Shown here in pieces: positions 9,770 through 20,330 of a stretch of 21,130 nucleotides of DNA. The notes beneath the pieces were generated by a model. That model was not told the DNA's origin. It worked only from the letters and a program-made list of their open reading frames with translations, and ran no database searches. Position numbers and translations under genes: made by a program. This DNA is from Conidiobolus incongruus B7586 (lineage: Eukaryota > Entomophthoromycota > Entomophthoromycetes > Entomophthorales > Conidiobolaceae): the NCBI GenBank assembly GCA_000697335.1, contig JNEM01007656.1, forward strand, positions 1 through 21,130, given 5' to 3'. Numbering within the stretch: the first letter of the stretch is position 1; every line of letters begins with the position of its first letter.

Positions 9770-11014
9770 TAATTTATTTAATTAAACTAGATAGTTTTTT
9801 GTTTCAATATTATTATCATCAATTATCTTATATTTCACAAATCATAATATATACTTGAAAGAATTTTATATGTATCAATTCAATATTGACGCATATTCTT
9901 TTATTCTTTATAACGACCATTTATTTCATCTTTAATATATACTGTTTTAAACGTTTTTTTACAGGTTTCAATCAACATCAGTATATCAATTATGTATGTA
10001 ATACACCATATCATATTGATTTATATCAATGAAGTCAATTCTAACTGTAGTTGAGTATGGAATAATATCAATTAGTTTGATAATTTCTGCTATTTTTAAT
10101 ACGACTGTATTTTAATGCAAAATTACGTTTCACAAAAATATAACTATTCGGTATTTCCAATTATTTTAACAGACCTCATTATATTTCATACAATTTTTTT
10201 ATCAATCTTAAAAATAATTTATTATTTGATTATATTTCTTTTATTTACAACATTCTTAATAATAGCATTTTCAAAGCTGACATAATAGGATAATAATATT
10301 AAGGCCATTTAGTCTATTTAATTTAATTCACCATTTAAAATAGTTCAATATCGTGTCTTTTTGTATTTACATTCCTTCCTGTACTATAATTAATAGTGAA
10401 ATGAATATAGATGTCAAGAAATTAAATTAATGAATAATATAAATTATATCTATTTTTCATTAATTTCTATTGAACAATATAACCTAATTTAATAGTATAT
10501 CAATTACTTTATATCAAACGAATATTAGTATATCTTAAAAATCTAATAAGTGATTATTATTAATTGAAGCGTAAGTGATAATTGATGTAATTTTTTAAAC
10601 AATCTATTAAAAAAGTAATTCATGATAAAATGAGATTAAATGTGTTTTAAAATAAGTATAAAAGTATAGTCGAAGAAATACTCAATTGAAATATCTGATG
10701 GAATCTATATTATCTGAATAATATTTAATGGCGCGAAATTATAATAATCTTTCATCTGATCACGTGAATAATTGATATATCATATAAAAACATTCAAATA
10801 ATAACGGGGTAACTTGACATATGAAAGAACTAATAGATTGGATATGAGATCAGGTATCGAATTATATGATACATCATATGACTATATTATTCTTATTTTC
10901 AATTTAAATCCAAATTCTAGTATTATTCTAAATTTTAATTTTAACAGTGGTTAATTAGTAAGTATAGTATATTATATTTAGTAAAGATAGCATGAATACA
11001 ATTATGGAAATCAA
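9770..11014. other. Convergent intergenic region between FMC1 and the aminotransferase
   Basis: About 1.25 kb between two gene ends, so no promoter is required here, yet it is long. It is AT-rich without a usable open frame; the longest minus-strand ATG frame I checked runs about 25 codons. A cluster of GC-containing motifs at 10730-10810 stands out: GGCGCGAAA, TCACGTGA and ACGGGGT. No RNA gene is recognised. Confidence 0.6.
10730..10767. promoter_or_regulatory. E2F/MBF-like site and E-box pair
   Basis: GGCGCGAAA at 10730-10738 is the reverse complement of TTTCGCGCC, the E2F/MBF-type cell-cycle element. TCACGTGA at 10760-10767 is a perfect palindromic E-box as bound by Cbf1/USF-type bHLH factors. 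Both are rare strings in DNA this AT-rich and lie 22 bases apart. There is no gene start within reach that they clearly serve, so function is uncertain. Confidence 0.25.
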
Positions 11015-12286
11015 TTATTTAGAGACTTGGTGAATGGCTTCAGCCAAATACTCAACATTGTGACTTGAGACACCGGCCATAGAAATACGACCATCCTTGG
11101 TCAAGTAAATATGGTGGTCCTTCATTAATTTTTCAACTTGATCAGGCTTTAATCCTGAGTAACAGAACATACCAATTTGGTTGGTGATATGGTCCCAGTT
11201 GTGGACGGAACCCAAACGAGTCAAATGTCCTTTTAAGTCGGTTCTCATAGTAATGATGCGATCGGCCATTAATTTGACTTCCTTCAACCACAAGTCGTAT
11301 AATTGAGGAGTATTAAGGACATGGCTTACAATGCGGGCACCATTCAGAGGAGGATTAGAATAGAGAGGGCGGACAATGATCTTGATTTGACTTTCAACAG
11401 CGGCCTTTTCCTTAGCATCCTTACAAAGGATGGAGAATTGACCAATACGTTCACCATACATACCCATATTCTTGGCGAAAGATTGAGATAAGGCAATGGA
11501 GTGACCTTGCTCAACGAAATAACGGAGAGCATAAGCATCCTTAGTGATGTCACCGGAAGCGAAACCTTGGTAGGCCATATCGAAGAAGCAGAAGTGGCCC
11601 TTTTGCTTGATGACTTCAGAAATTTGCTTCCATTCAGTTTGAGTAGGATCAACACCAGTGGGGTTGTGGGCACAAGCATGAAGTAAAATAATAGAGTTTT
11701 CAGGGAGATTCTTTAAATCTTCGAGCATACCTTGTAAATCAAGGCCATTAGTCTCCTTATTAAAGTAGCGATAAGTGCCAACTTCTAAACCAGAATCCTT
11801 GAAGATAGGAGTGTGGTTACCCCAAGAAGGAGTGGGAAGGTAAATCTTTTTACCATAAGGATAGAATCTACGAAGGAATTCACCACCGATACGAAGGGCA
11901 CCAGTACCTGAAATGGATTGAGTAGCAGCAATGAGGTTATCTTTAACAGCAGCAGAATCAGCGCCATAGGCTAATTCCTTAGCCGATTTGACGAAGGAGG
12001 CCAAACCAGTAATTCCCAGATATTCTTTATCCAAAGATTGATCCAAAAGAGTTCTTTCGGCTTGTCTAACACAATCTAAAACAAAAGGCTTACCTTGATC
12101 GTCTCTGTAGGCACCAACACCCAAGTTCATTTTCTTGGGGTGAGTATCAGCCTTGTAAGCTTCAGTAATACCTAAAATGGCATCAGGAGGTCCCTGGGGG
12201 ACTTGAGCCCAAGTGGAGAGAGCTTTAGAGGGAATGGCAGCCCAGTTGGTTCTTTGACGGAGAGCAGTACGAGTGAGACTTAACAT
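11015..12286 (-). CDS. AAT1: Aspartate aminotransferase, mitochondrial
   Basis: A single-exon gene for 423 residues, the usual length for the mitochondrial precursor. The enzyme transfers the amino group between aspartate and 2-oxoglutarate using pyridoxal phosphate and feeds the malate-aspartate shuttle. The first 25 residues ([15 protein letters not shown]...) are rich in Arg, Ser and Leu with no acidic residue, as in a mitochondrial presequence. Class I aminotransferase landmarks are all present: W155 in PTPSWGNH, N208 in HNPTG, D236 and Y239 in FFDMAYQGF, the Schiff-base Lys272 in [14 protein letters not shown], Arg280, and the substrate-carboxylate Arg400 in [14 protein letters not shown] at 57-62 is also typical of the family. 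Base composition is far richer in G and C than its surroundings, which fits a highly expressed gene. The ATG at 12286 is the natural start because it opens the presequence. Confidence 0.97.
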   Translation of the reverse strand: MLSLTRTALRQRTNWAAIPSKALSTWAQVPQGPPDAILGITEAYKADTHPKKMNLGVGAYRDDQGKPFVLDCVRQAERTLLDQSLDKEYLGITGLASFVKSAKELAYGADSAAVKDNLIAATQSISGTGALRIGGEFLRRFYPYGKKIYLPTPSWGNHTPIFKDSGLEVGTYRYFNKETNGLDLQGMLEDLKNLPENSIILLHACAHNPTGVDPTQTEWKQISEVIKQKGHFCFFDMAYQGFASGDITKDAYALRYFVEQGHSIALSQSFAKNMGMYGERIGQFSILCKDAKEKAAVESQIKIIVRPLYSNPPLNGARIVSHVLNTPQLYDLWLKEVKLMADRIITMRTDLKGHLTRLGSVHNWDHITNQIGMFCYSGLKPDQVEKLMKDHHIYLTKDGRISMAGVSSHNVEYLAEAIHQVSK

Positions 12287-12454
12287 AGGAAAGATACGTA
12301 TTGATGATTTGAATTAGTCAAATTTCTGAATACTTGAATTGCATTATGAGTGACATCAAGAATTTATGTAATATCGGGTCAACTCAGATCACTTTTCATC
12401 ACTAATTATGGGATGATACCCTGAATTTCTCAAAGTTATTATTATTTATTCCTA

Positions 12455-12461
12455 CCAATCA
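12455..12461 (+). promoter_or_regulatory. CCAAT box upstream of the aminotransferase
   Basis: CCAATCA lies about 170 bases before the aminotransferase start. This is the core bound by the orientation-independent HAP/NF-Y complex, which in yeasts activates respiratory and mitochondrial genes. The placement and gene type suit, but a 7-base match is weak alone. Confidence 0.35.
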
Positions 12462-13353
12462 AGTTGTAATCAACCCATCAAGTACCTTTTTAATATTCCT
12501 ATCCATTTGAATCACCCGTAAACTTCCGCCTACCTTTTTTAAGTCGGAACAATGTGAGGCAAAAATTTTCAATACATTATAATTAGAGAAATATTTCACT
12601 CATCAGCAATTGTAAAAAATATTTAATATATTATTTTCAGACAAATTTTGTTAGAATTAAATATAATTGGATTGAGTGAATTATAAGAGAATTCTTAATA
12701 TGGTATAATTCATTATTTATTGAAAATCAGCAAACTGGTTTTTTATTGAACCAAGACAGAAAGGAGTCTAATATTTTATTAGACAAATTAATTTCAAGAA
12801 AATTGGCATTATTTTGTTAATATTCATATAATTCATCAGATCTATGATCAACGATTTCATTGAATTAATTAACTTTAATAAATATCATTAACATGTGATT
12901 AATAGTTGATATTCTATTTCAGATATATCAACATAAAATTGATATGTATATTTTAGTACAAGAGATCAACTTCAGTTGAAAATTTCGGTTATACAAAATA
13001 TTTTCGGTTTTTCAGATTAAGTGTAACATATTCATTATTCATAATTAATTAGATATAATATATATTTAATTTAATTGAAATATAACAAATTCGGTTATAT
13101 TTTAAGTTGCATTTATTAAACAAAATTTAACTCTTCACCATTTTCAATAATCAGAGAGTTTATATAACATATAAAATTGAGAATTTTCGATGAATATAGA
13201 CATATATATCATAATATGTCACATTGTAATTGTTTTTCATAATTATACTTTGAAAAGTTATATAAATATCAAAGTAATAATTGGAATTCAAAATAGTTAA
13301 ATTTTATAAAAAATCTGTATGTGCAAATGTAATATTAGATGATAATGTATTAA

Positions 13354-13359
13354 TTTATT
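13354..13359 (-). terminator. Polyadenylation signal AATAAA for UBR1
   Basis: Read on the minus strand, AATAAA begins 33 bases after the UBR1 stop codon at 13392. The spacing is suitable for a short 3' UTR. Confidence 0.4.
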
Positions 13360-13391
13360 ACACTGAATTTGGTAGCAACGATTAATTAATA

Positions 13392-16300
13392 TTATAAAGC
13401 TTCCCACCCACCATGATCAATAGATTTTTCTAATTTTCTACAGACGTATTGGGGAATTTGATGAGTGAAAACCATTTTACTAAGTGCTTTAAATCTAGCT
13501 TCATTAAGATATTGTAACCTACCATATCTATCGATGACAATAATCATAAGTATTGGATATAATATTATATTGAATGTAACTTACTTAAGACACTCATCAA
13601 ACTCACCATGCTTATCTAGATATGGTGTTAAATAAAATGATCCATTGTCATTATATTGTGCTAAAAGATAATTGTACTTGATAATGAAAACTAATCCAAC
13701 AGTACCACCACACCTAAAGATAACAATGAATTAGATTATATAAAATAATGGGTTATGTATACTTACTTCCTCATATGCAAATTACACTCTCCATAAGATC
13801 CTTTTTGGCAGCAGAAAGATTTGAAACAAAGGATTTCACCACAAAATAGACAAATGGCAGGGCTTACAGGAATAAAATCACAGTTGGGGCAAGTATAAAA
13901 GCGAGTGACTTCAAATAAATCATCTAATCGAGGAGGTAATGAGTAAATATGATAAACGAAGGGATATTCGGAATTGAGTTGCTGTAGGTGTACGTCGGTA
14001 ATTTGATCTAGCGGCATACACCAACTAAGAATTAATTGGCAAATGGCTTCATCTTCAACAATTTGTTGCAATAAGTCGTGGAACTTTGGTAACTGAAGCT
14101 TAATTAATAGATCATCTAATTCATCATACAGAGGTTCATGGTAATCCATGGAAATCTGCATTGAATGCGACAGTAAAAGCGCCTTTCTCATAAAGATAAC
14201 GAGATAATTGTAAATAAAGCGATACAGATCGGAATAGCTGCAGAGCTCCAGAATTGAATTGAACTGGAAATTCGAGAATAGAATTCCTTGCAATGCAATC
14301 ATTTCAACTAATTTGGAAAATGCGGCAGGAGGCTCTGGTAATGAGAACAGTGGTGTGTTTAAAATTGGAGTATGTCCAGATGCGATGTATTGACAAGTTT
14401 GGAAGGTTGAAATTAATGATCCAACAATGGTTTTGATCATTTCAAGCATCAATGTCAGTTGGAACATAGGTATTGTACTCAAATTAAAATAGGGAAGGGG
14501 TAATAATGCCATTTCTACGAGAATAGCAAAAGGATTTTGGGTTAAAATCCATTGATTGGCTTCTTTTCCTTGCATCTGACTCAATATCTCACATGCACGA
14601 CTGATGCTAGCGTGCTGGAATGGAAGACCTGCTAATCCAGCCATAGATATCAAACAGTTCCACATTAATTGGTGACCTTGTAATGATAAATAGGGGATTC
14701 TGTCTAAAAACGAATCAGGGGAGTCTAAGGAGGGCTTTTCGGAGCGATCCATCTTTTCAACGCTTGTAATGGTGTAAGCCAGACAATGGATCAAAGAATC
14801 AACTGGATTCAGAGAATGGGCATATTCTTGTGATTGGATGGGTCCTGGATCATATAATGATTGCTGGGCATAGCATATTCTAGCAGAGTCTAAGAGGCGA
14901 ATATAACCAGGGAGAACTGCGTTAGTGGTGCGACCGTATTTTTCGCTTAAAAAGCCTTTTGGTTGATCCAGATATTTGGTGAGAGTCTCTTCGGCAACGG
15001 CTATTGAGTTTGGTGGAATCAGATCCTGTAAAAACTGTGAAATCATATTTCGTATTCTGGAAGTGCCTAGGACATGCTGTCTGCGTCTAGCTAAAATAGC
15101 AGCGACTGGGCCAGATTGGGGATTGGCAGTTAAAGGTTCATTTAGAGGTGAAGGAATTTCGTCTCCAAAAGGATTGATATTCAAAGCATCAAGAGGTACA
15201 CAGGATTCTAGGGTATTGCGGTAGTTTTCGGGTATATCACTTAACGCGTTATCTTTGGCTTGGGTTAAATTGGCAAACCATTCACTAAAAGGCTGCGGTT
15301 GATGAATGCCATGAGCTAATGCCGGGTTACCAAGCACGGGAATAATTGCATTTGAGACAGCTTTACAAAGTGGGCATATGATTTCTTTGAAACTGACTCG
15401 CTCTGCAAAATTTCTAGCAGGACTAGAGTTTTGTCTCGCTTCTGACTGAGCCGCGAGCTCAGTAACACAACGAATATGCATAATATGGCCACAAGAATTA
15501 AAATGTAGCCCAAATCGGGAGTGAGTGGAAGATGGAGGCGGTTGGTGCGTCTGAAGTCTTTGATTGGAAGGACAATGTGGTGCAGATACCACATGAGATG
15601 GATTAGAGTTGATAGTTGCTCTGATATCGACCTGATGCAGCGGCACAGTGCTCAAGAGTTTGGAAGTTTGGATATAACAAAGAACTCCATAAGGGGCGGA
15701 ATTTGATCCAGGCTCTTGACATGCTAAGCAGTTGCCTTCTAAATAAGGTCGTTCTGAGAGGGCAGTAGCAGATGGTGTTGAGTCATCAAGTTCATCCTCA
15801 TCCTCATCATACAGATCTTTCTGATTTTCAATAAAAAATTTTTGAGCTTTAGAAAATTCGCCCATAATCCTTTGTCTACGAGCCAATGCTTCTGCTTTTC
15901 TTCTCTTCTCTTCTTCTTGTTTTGACGCTGCCTCATCAACGATTTCAGAAGAGCGTTTGAATTGGTCTATGGCAGCTCGAGCAACTTTGCCACCATATTT
16001 ATAAAAGATGTCGCAGAGATAATCAAGTTTGGGACGACTAGATTGGAATTCATTATGGTTCAGCAATGCCAATATAATATCAAGGGTGCAATAACCGTTT
16101 TCACAGACAAAGCGCTTACATATGTTAGATTGACTCTTACCAAAAGGAATAACCACAGAATGGGACCATAATCCGGGGGCAGGGTCTGAACTGTTTAGAA
16201 ATTCTTCGCTCAAGGCGAATTGGGTGTTGAGATCAACATAGGCCAAGAAAAACACGTGTAGAGTATCGTCTACCAAGGATATCGCCTCCGTTCTGTGAAG

Positions 16301-19300
16301 AGCATGCCATAAGCACCAGAACAGGATCAAAGCAAGGGCTTCATCGTGAAGCATATCCCCTAAGTGTTGAAACGATCCGGATTGAATGTGTTTCAAAATG
16401 GGTAAGAAATAAGGATGATCAGAGTCCTTGAGCTTCTCTTTTTTCACACGATCAACTTCATGGAGAATATTTCTACTATTCTTGAAGTAGAATGGGGAGC
16501 AGAACTTGACGTATTCTCTTCGGAGGGTATAGCATCCAAACGATTGAATAGTTTCAGGTGGAGTAAAGTCACACAGTTCGTTGAGAATGGTCTGGAAGGA
16601 TTTGTGGCTACTGAGACGGTCACCAACTCTTCGACTCAATTCCGAGTACGAGACAGGAATGACCGTATTTTGAATAACTTCCTTTCGAATCTGGTCCTCA
16701 ATTGACGCTTCAGTGATGAAGAAGCGATCCTCTACACAATGGATAATGACGCCAAGCATTTCAATCATCATACTAACCATCTGGGGGGAGTCGTAGACAG
16801 GGTGGGTGAAGCTGTCATTCATAAAACTATCCAGCTCAAAGCGATCGTTAAGTGTGTTAATGCCATAAGTACAAGGTAGCACAGCGAACATAATCTGGAT
16901 GAGGTAAAGGTCCTGAAGGTACAGAGACTCAGAAAAAGCGCCTTCTCTATAATATGTGATTTGGTACTTGATGTTGTATCCGTTTCTGACCCAGACATTT
17001 GCACGGATCTGAGCCGATTTGACCACTCCACGGATCGAGTATTCGACAACACCAATAAATCTGCGTGCGCAAGTCCACCAAATGCTATTCAGAGGATCCC
17101 CACAGCCGACCAGCAGATGCGAAATGTCTTGGATTCCGAATTCATTCAACTTGGCCTGGGTTAAGAGATGTGTATTGCGTAGTAGTCCCGATAAAAACCA
17201 TTGTAAGGGATGTACAAGCGAAACCGAAGCGCCTCCGGAAACTTGGAATCGAGGCACCATGGTTAACTTGTTGGTTCCCTTTTCATGTCTTGTCAAGTGG
17301 GCGGGGTGGAACAAGATACAGTCCCGGTTGGGTCGATTGCTCATGTTGTCGGTGCCTTGATCTTCAGCACCATAGTGCAACCATACGTCAATCAAGTAAA
17401 GGGTCCTGCGCACCGCTTTGATTAATGACAATGTGTCTGTGTTATATGCAGAAGTAATTAGACTAATGATTTTGGAAATTTGATGAATCATATCAAAGGT
17501 CTTTTGGTATGTTTCGTTTTCGAACTCTACATGAACGTCTCCTCGTCTAGGTTCAGCAGATATTCCTTGGAACTGAGCCAGGAAATATAGGAACTGAGCC
17601 AAGAATTGATGGTGTTGTGGGAGAATCTGCTGCACTTTGGTATGCTGAAGCAAAAGCTTCAAATCTTTAAACAGATGGTAGATTGGGCGACTTCCAAATG
17701 CAATGTTGGATGAGTTTAGTACAGGTGGAAATTCGGATGAAAAACCTGAATACTGGTGAGCACTTGGAACAGAGCCAGCGAGAGCCAAGTTGAATTGTTT
17801 GAGCACAATATAAAGCAATCCATGATTTTCTATAAGATGGGCAGCAATCGAAGGGAACGTAAACACCTGAGTAGAAAATAAAAACAAGCTCAGCTCTGGT
17901 GAGCGATCATATGTGGTCATTGAATCCCAAAGCTTGTGGTATACTGCAGTGAAGTGTTCGCCAAATTTGATGCGGAATTGATGTGGATCAGAGAGCAAAG
18001 CTCCGATATAGAGAGCTTTCAAATCATGTCTCAAAGATTTCCAGAGTTTTGAATCATTCTCGATAAAATGATCTAACCTTGTTTTGGTCAAGTTCTGTAC
18101 CTTGTTTTCTTCGCATTCATTGGTGCCAATATTTTGAATTGCAAACCAGGGAGAGGAATTGGGGTTGAAAGGAACATCCTGGAATCTGGGTCCAGTTGAA
18201 AAAACGATTTTGCTACCTATGTCTCCGTTTGGCTTCTCGAGGTTCCCATCATCAATATCGGGGTGGATTAAGGAGAGCTCCGAGTCATCTGGAGATGGGA
18301 AGAAGGCCAGATCATATTTGTATCCTGGGAAATTGAGATAAGGAAATCGAATTCTATTGCGTTCGATCCATTTGGGGATTTCAAGATCTGGTACTTGGTA
18401 AGGCGTGAACCATTGCCATTTCTGGAGCATTGCCTCTCCAATACGGCTACGGATCTTGTCAAGCAAAAGACCGTCGTATATGGACGATAAAGCCCAGTTA
18501 TTTAACAAATTCCTCAGATAGACCACAATGGCACCTGCCAAGTCTTCAAAGAAGATTGCTTTGGATGATCGAATGGTAGCATCTAGAGAGGTGCACTTGA
18601 ATCGATGTGCGAATCCTGAAAGGTGCAGAATGTCATCAGAATGAGCAACGATACACCTCCCTACTTCGTCAATTTTATACGTTTGCTTTTTTGCTTCTGC
18701 TTCAGAACATGCCAGAACTATTTCAATCATGTGAATAACACTAGGAAAGGCATGATCTTGATCGTCCCACAGAACAAGTGAAAATTGCTGCGGCGAGTTC
18801 CAATGAGAAACACCCCAGGCTTTAGATGTATAGATGTAATCTTTTTCTACATCTGATTTAGATGATAGATTGTTCATATCATGTGGTGCAATGTCAAAGC
18901 AATGGAGACAAAAGTCCAGCAAAATAGGAATTATATATGTAATAGCATTGATTATGTCTGGAAGTTCAGGATAACTACAATGCAAAGAAGGAGTAGGTGC
19001 GCAATCCTGATCATGAAAACGGCATTGATTGGGCGCCCTCCAAGATTCTGGATTTCCACAGTCACAGCATCCGTTTCCCCCTGAATCTATTGTAAAGAGT
19101 ACTTCGTGATCTTCATGATCTGAAGCTTTAAAACATGCGCTACAAAGGACACAACTCTCATCAACCCCACAATCCCTATGAAACCTTATGTTAATAATAA
19201 TTGCTTTGGACAAATGGAAACATACTTGCAGCGATATATTCCTTCGCCTCTTTGAAACATTTTCCCACAGTAAATCCCAGGAGGCGGCATATCATTGACT

Positions 19301-19560
19301 CTTGGCTTTTCTCTATCATTGGAATCCTGCAGATGCATAGATTGATTAAGCGTTTCCCAAAGCTCATTATTTCCAGAGGATAAAAAATAGTTCAAGCCCT
19401 TGTAAATTTCTTTTTTAACCTGGTCACTGAAATGATTTTGGTGTTTTTCTGAAGACCACAATAAATATCGAGACAAAGATCTAAAGAAATGGATTTTATT
19501 ATTGGTTGGATCGATTTTAGTAGCATTGATTGCTTTGAATAGCAGGTCATTCGTTTCCAT
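13392..19560 (-). CDS. UBR1: UBR1-type E3 ubiquitin ligase (N-recognin, four exons)
   Basis: UBR1 recognises N-degrons and ubiquitinates the bearer with an E2 for proteasomal degradation. Exons in transcript order are 19226-19560, 13767-19175, 13585-13713 and 13392-13527, giving 2002 residues (yeast Ubr1 is about 1950). Introns are 50, 53 and 57 nt, GT..AG. Residues 98-166 form the UBR box: CGKMFQRGEGIYRC, then DCGVDESCVLC, CDCGNPESW and a final H. A ClpS-like domain for bulky hydrophobic N termini follows at about 244-294 (LVLWDDQDHAFPSVI, GRCIVA). A basic coiled segment ending in an acidic DLYDEDEDELDD run precedes the RING (about 1260-1385), which shows CLAC, CGHIMHIRC and CPLC. The C-terminal Cys-rich cap (YTCPNC, CLFCG, CQKGSYGEC) continues across the last two introns into CGGTVGLVF and TPYLDKHGEFDECLKYGR, as in the family. 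The start is the first ATG of exon 1 (19560); the longer frame to 19569 opens with TTG. A start at 19213 would delete half the UBR box. Confidence 0.95.
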
Positions 19561-20021
19561 AACTATCAAAGCTTAGTGACAGATATTATTAGAATTTTAT
19601 TTTGTTATTTTGATCTAGATAGAATCATACAATAATTAGAATTAATTTATTTAATTTTTTATACAGTATATTTACAATATATTTAATTAATATGAAATCT
19701 TATAGTGACAGGTCATAAATGTTATAATCAAGGTGAATAATTTAAGGGGTTGTATGATAATATTATGGGATTTGCTACAAAATGAATTGAATTTAATATT
19801 AGACAAATAGAGATATATAATTCAGTATATTATAAATATCTAAATTTTTATTTGTGTTATCAGCATAATTATAAATCATGATTTTATTATATTAAATAGA
19901 TTAAAAAATTAACTTTAAATAATATATTTATATAACTAAATAATTAATTGAAAAAAATCTGGATTAATATGAGATTTAAATATTATTCAACTTCACTATA
20001 TTTAAATTTTATAGAATTTTT

Positions 20022-20045
20022 TTCAATATTAAGAAGAATATTGAA
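20022..20045. repeat. Perfect 9-bp inverted repeat
   Basis: TTCAATATT and AATATTGAA flank a 6-base spacer (AAGAAG). The outer strings ACTATATT (19995-20002) and AATATAGT (20044-20051) are also reverse complements. It could form a small hairpin, but AT-rich DNA makes such palindromes common. Confidence 0.5.
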
Positions 20046-20138
20046 TATAGTAAAATTGCATATAATCAGAAGCTGTAAAATGTTTTTATAGATAATATAA
20101 TATAATTATATTAGGATGCTATTTATAAATCAATGTTT

Positions 20139-20330
20139 CCAAAGTTGATGAAATTTAATCACCCTTGCCTAAGTCTTACTTGAGGTTCAGACCCCAAGGA
20201 GGTAAGCCTCAATACCAATCCTGGAAGACTAGCTTGATTGGCTGTTAGAAAGCAAAGCTATATGTTTATATCAATATCAATGCTTGATCCATCTTTACAG
20301 GATAATGAAAACATTTGAAATTCTTGTTTG
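20139..20330. other. Unexplained GC-richer island with two hairpins
   Basis: Roughly 190 bases stand out from AT-rich surroundings. Within it, CTTAC (20175-20179) pairs with GTAAG (20202-20206), enclosing TTGAGG with CCCCAA (one mismatch) around a TTCAGA loop. CCAATC (20215-20220) pairs with GATTGG (20236-20241), enclosing AAG with CTT. Both hairpins have a 4-base bulge. Six-frame reading by eye shows stops in the frames I tried, though one minus-strand frame stays open for about 33 codons. It may be a noncoding RNA, a repeat fragment or a gene relic; I cannot tell which. Confidence 0.4.

Larger units (their letters stand above)
12287..13391. other. Intergenic region with the aminotransferase promoter
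   Basis: About 1.1 kb between the UBR1 stop and the aminotransferase start, both genes reading leftward. The 270 bases nearest the aminotransferase are GC-richer and include a CCAAT box and a patch at about 12510-12560 with CACCCGTAAACTTCCGCC. The middle is AT-rich and carries three copies of TTCGGTT (12984, 13003, 13090). No open frame or RNA gene is seen. Confidence 0.65.

Noticed and set aside
11303-11967. Open frames inside the aminotransferase on both strands
   Set aside because: The aminotransferase frame is certain over the whole span, and these frames show no family resemblance.
14976-19084. Many 60-118 codon open frames antisense to, or in other frames of, UBR1
   Set aside because: They overlap a gene with clear family motifs throughout; their products are low-complexity or Cys/Arg-rich in the way of shadow frames, and several open with non-ATG starts.
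20150-20245. tRNA-like B box (GGTTCAGACCC) in the GC island
   Set aside because: It differs from the GGTTCGANTCC consensus at key positions, the T stem is mismatched, and no acceptor or anticodon arm can be folded.
20175-20245. H/ACA snoRNA from the two hairpins
   Set aside because: The stems are much too short, and no properly placed H box or ACA end is visible.
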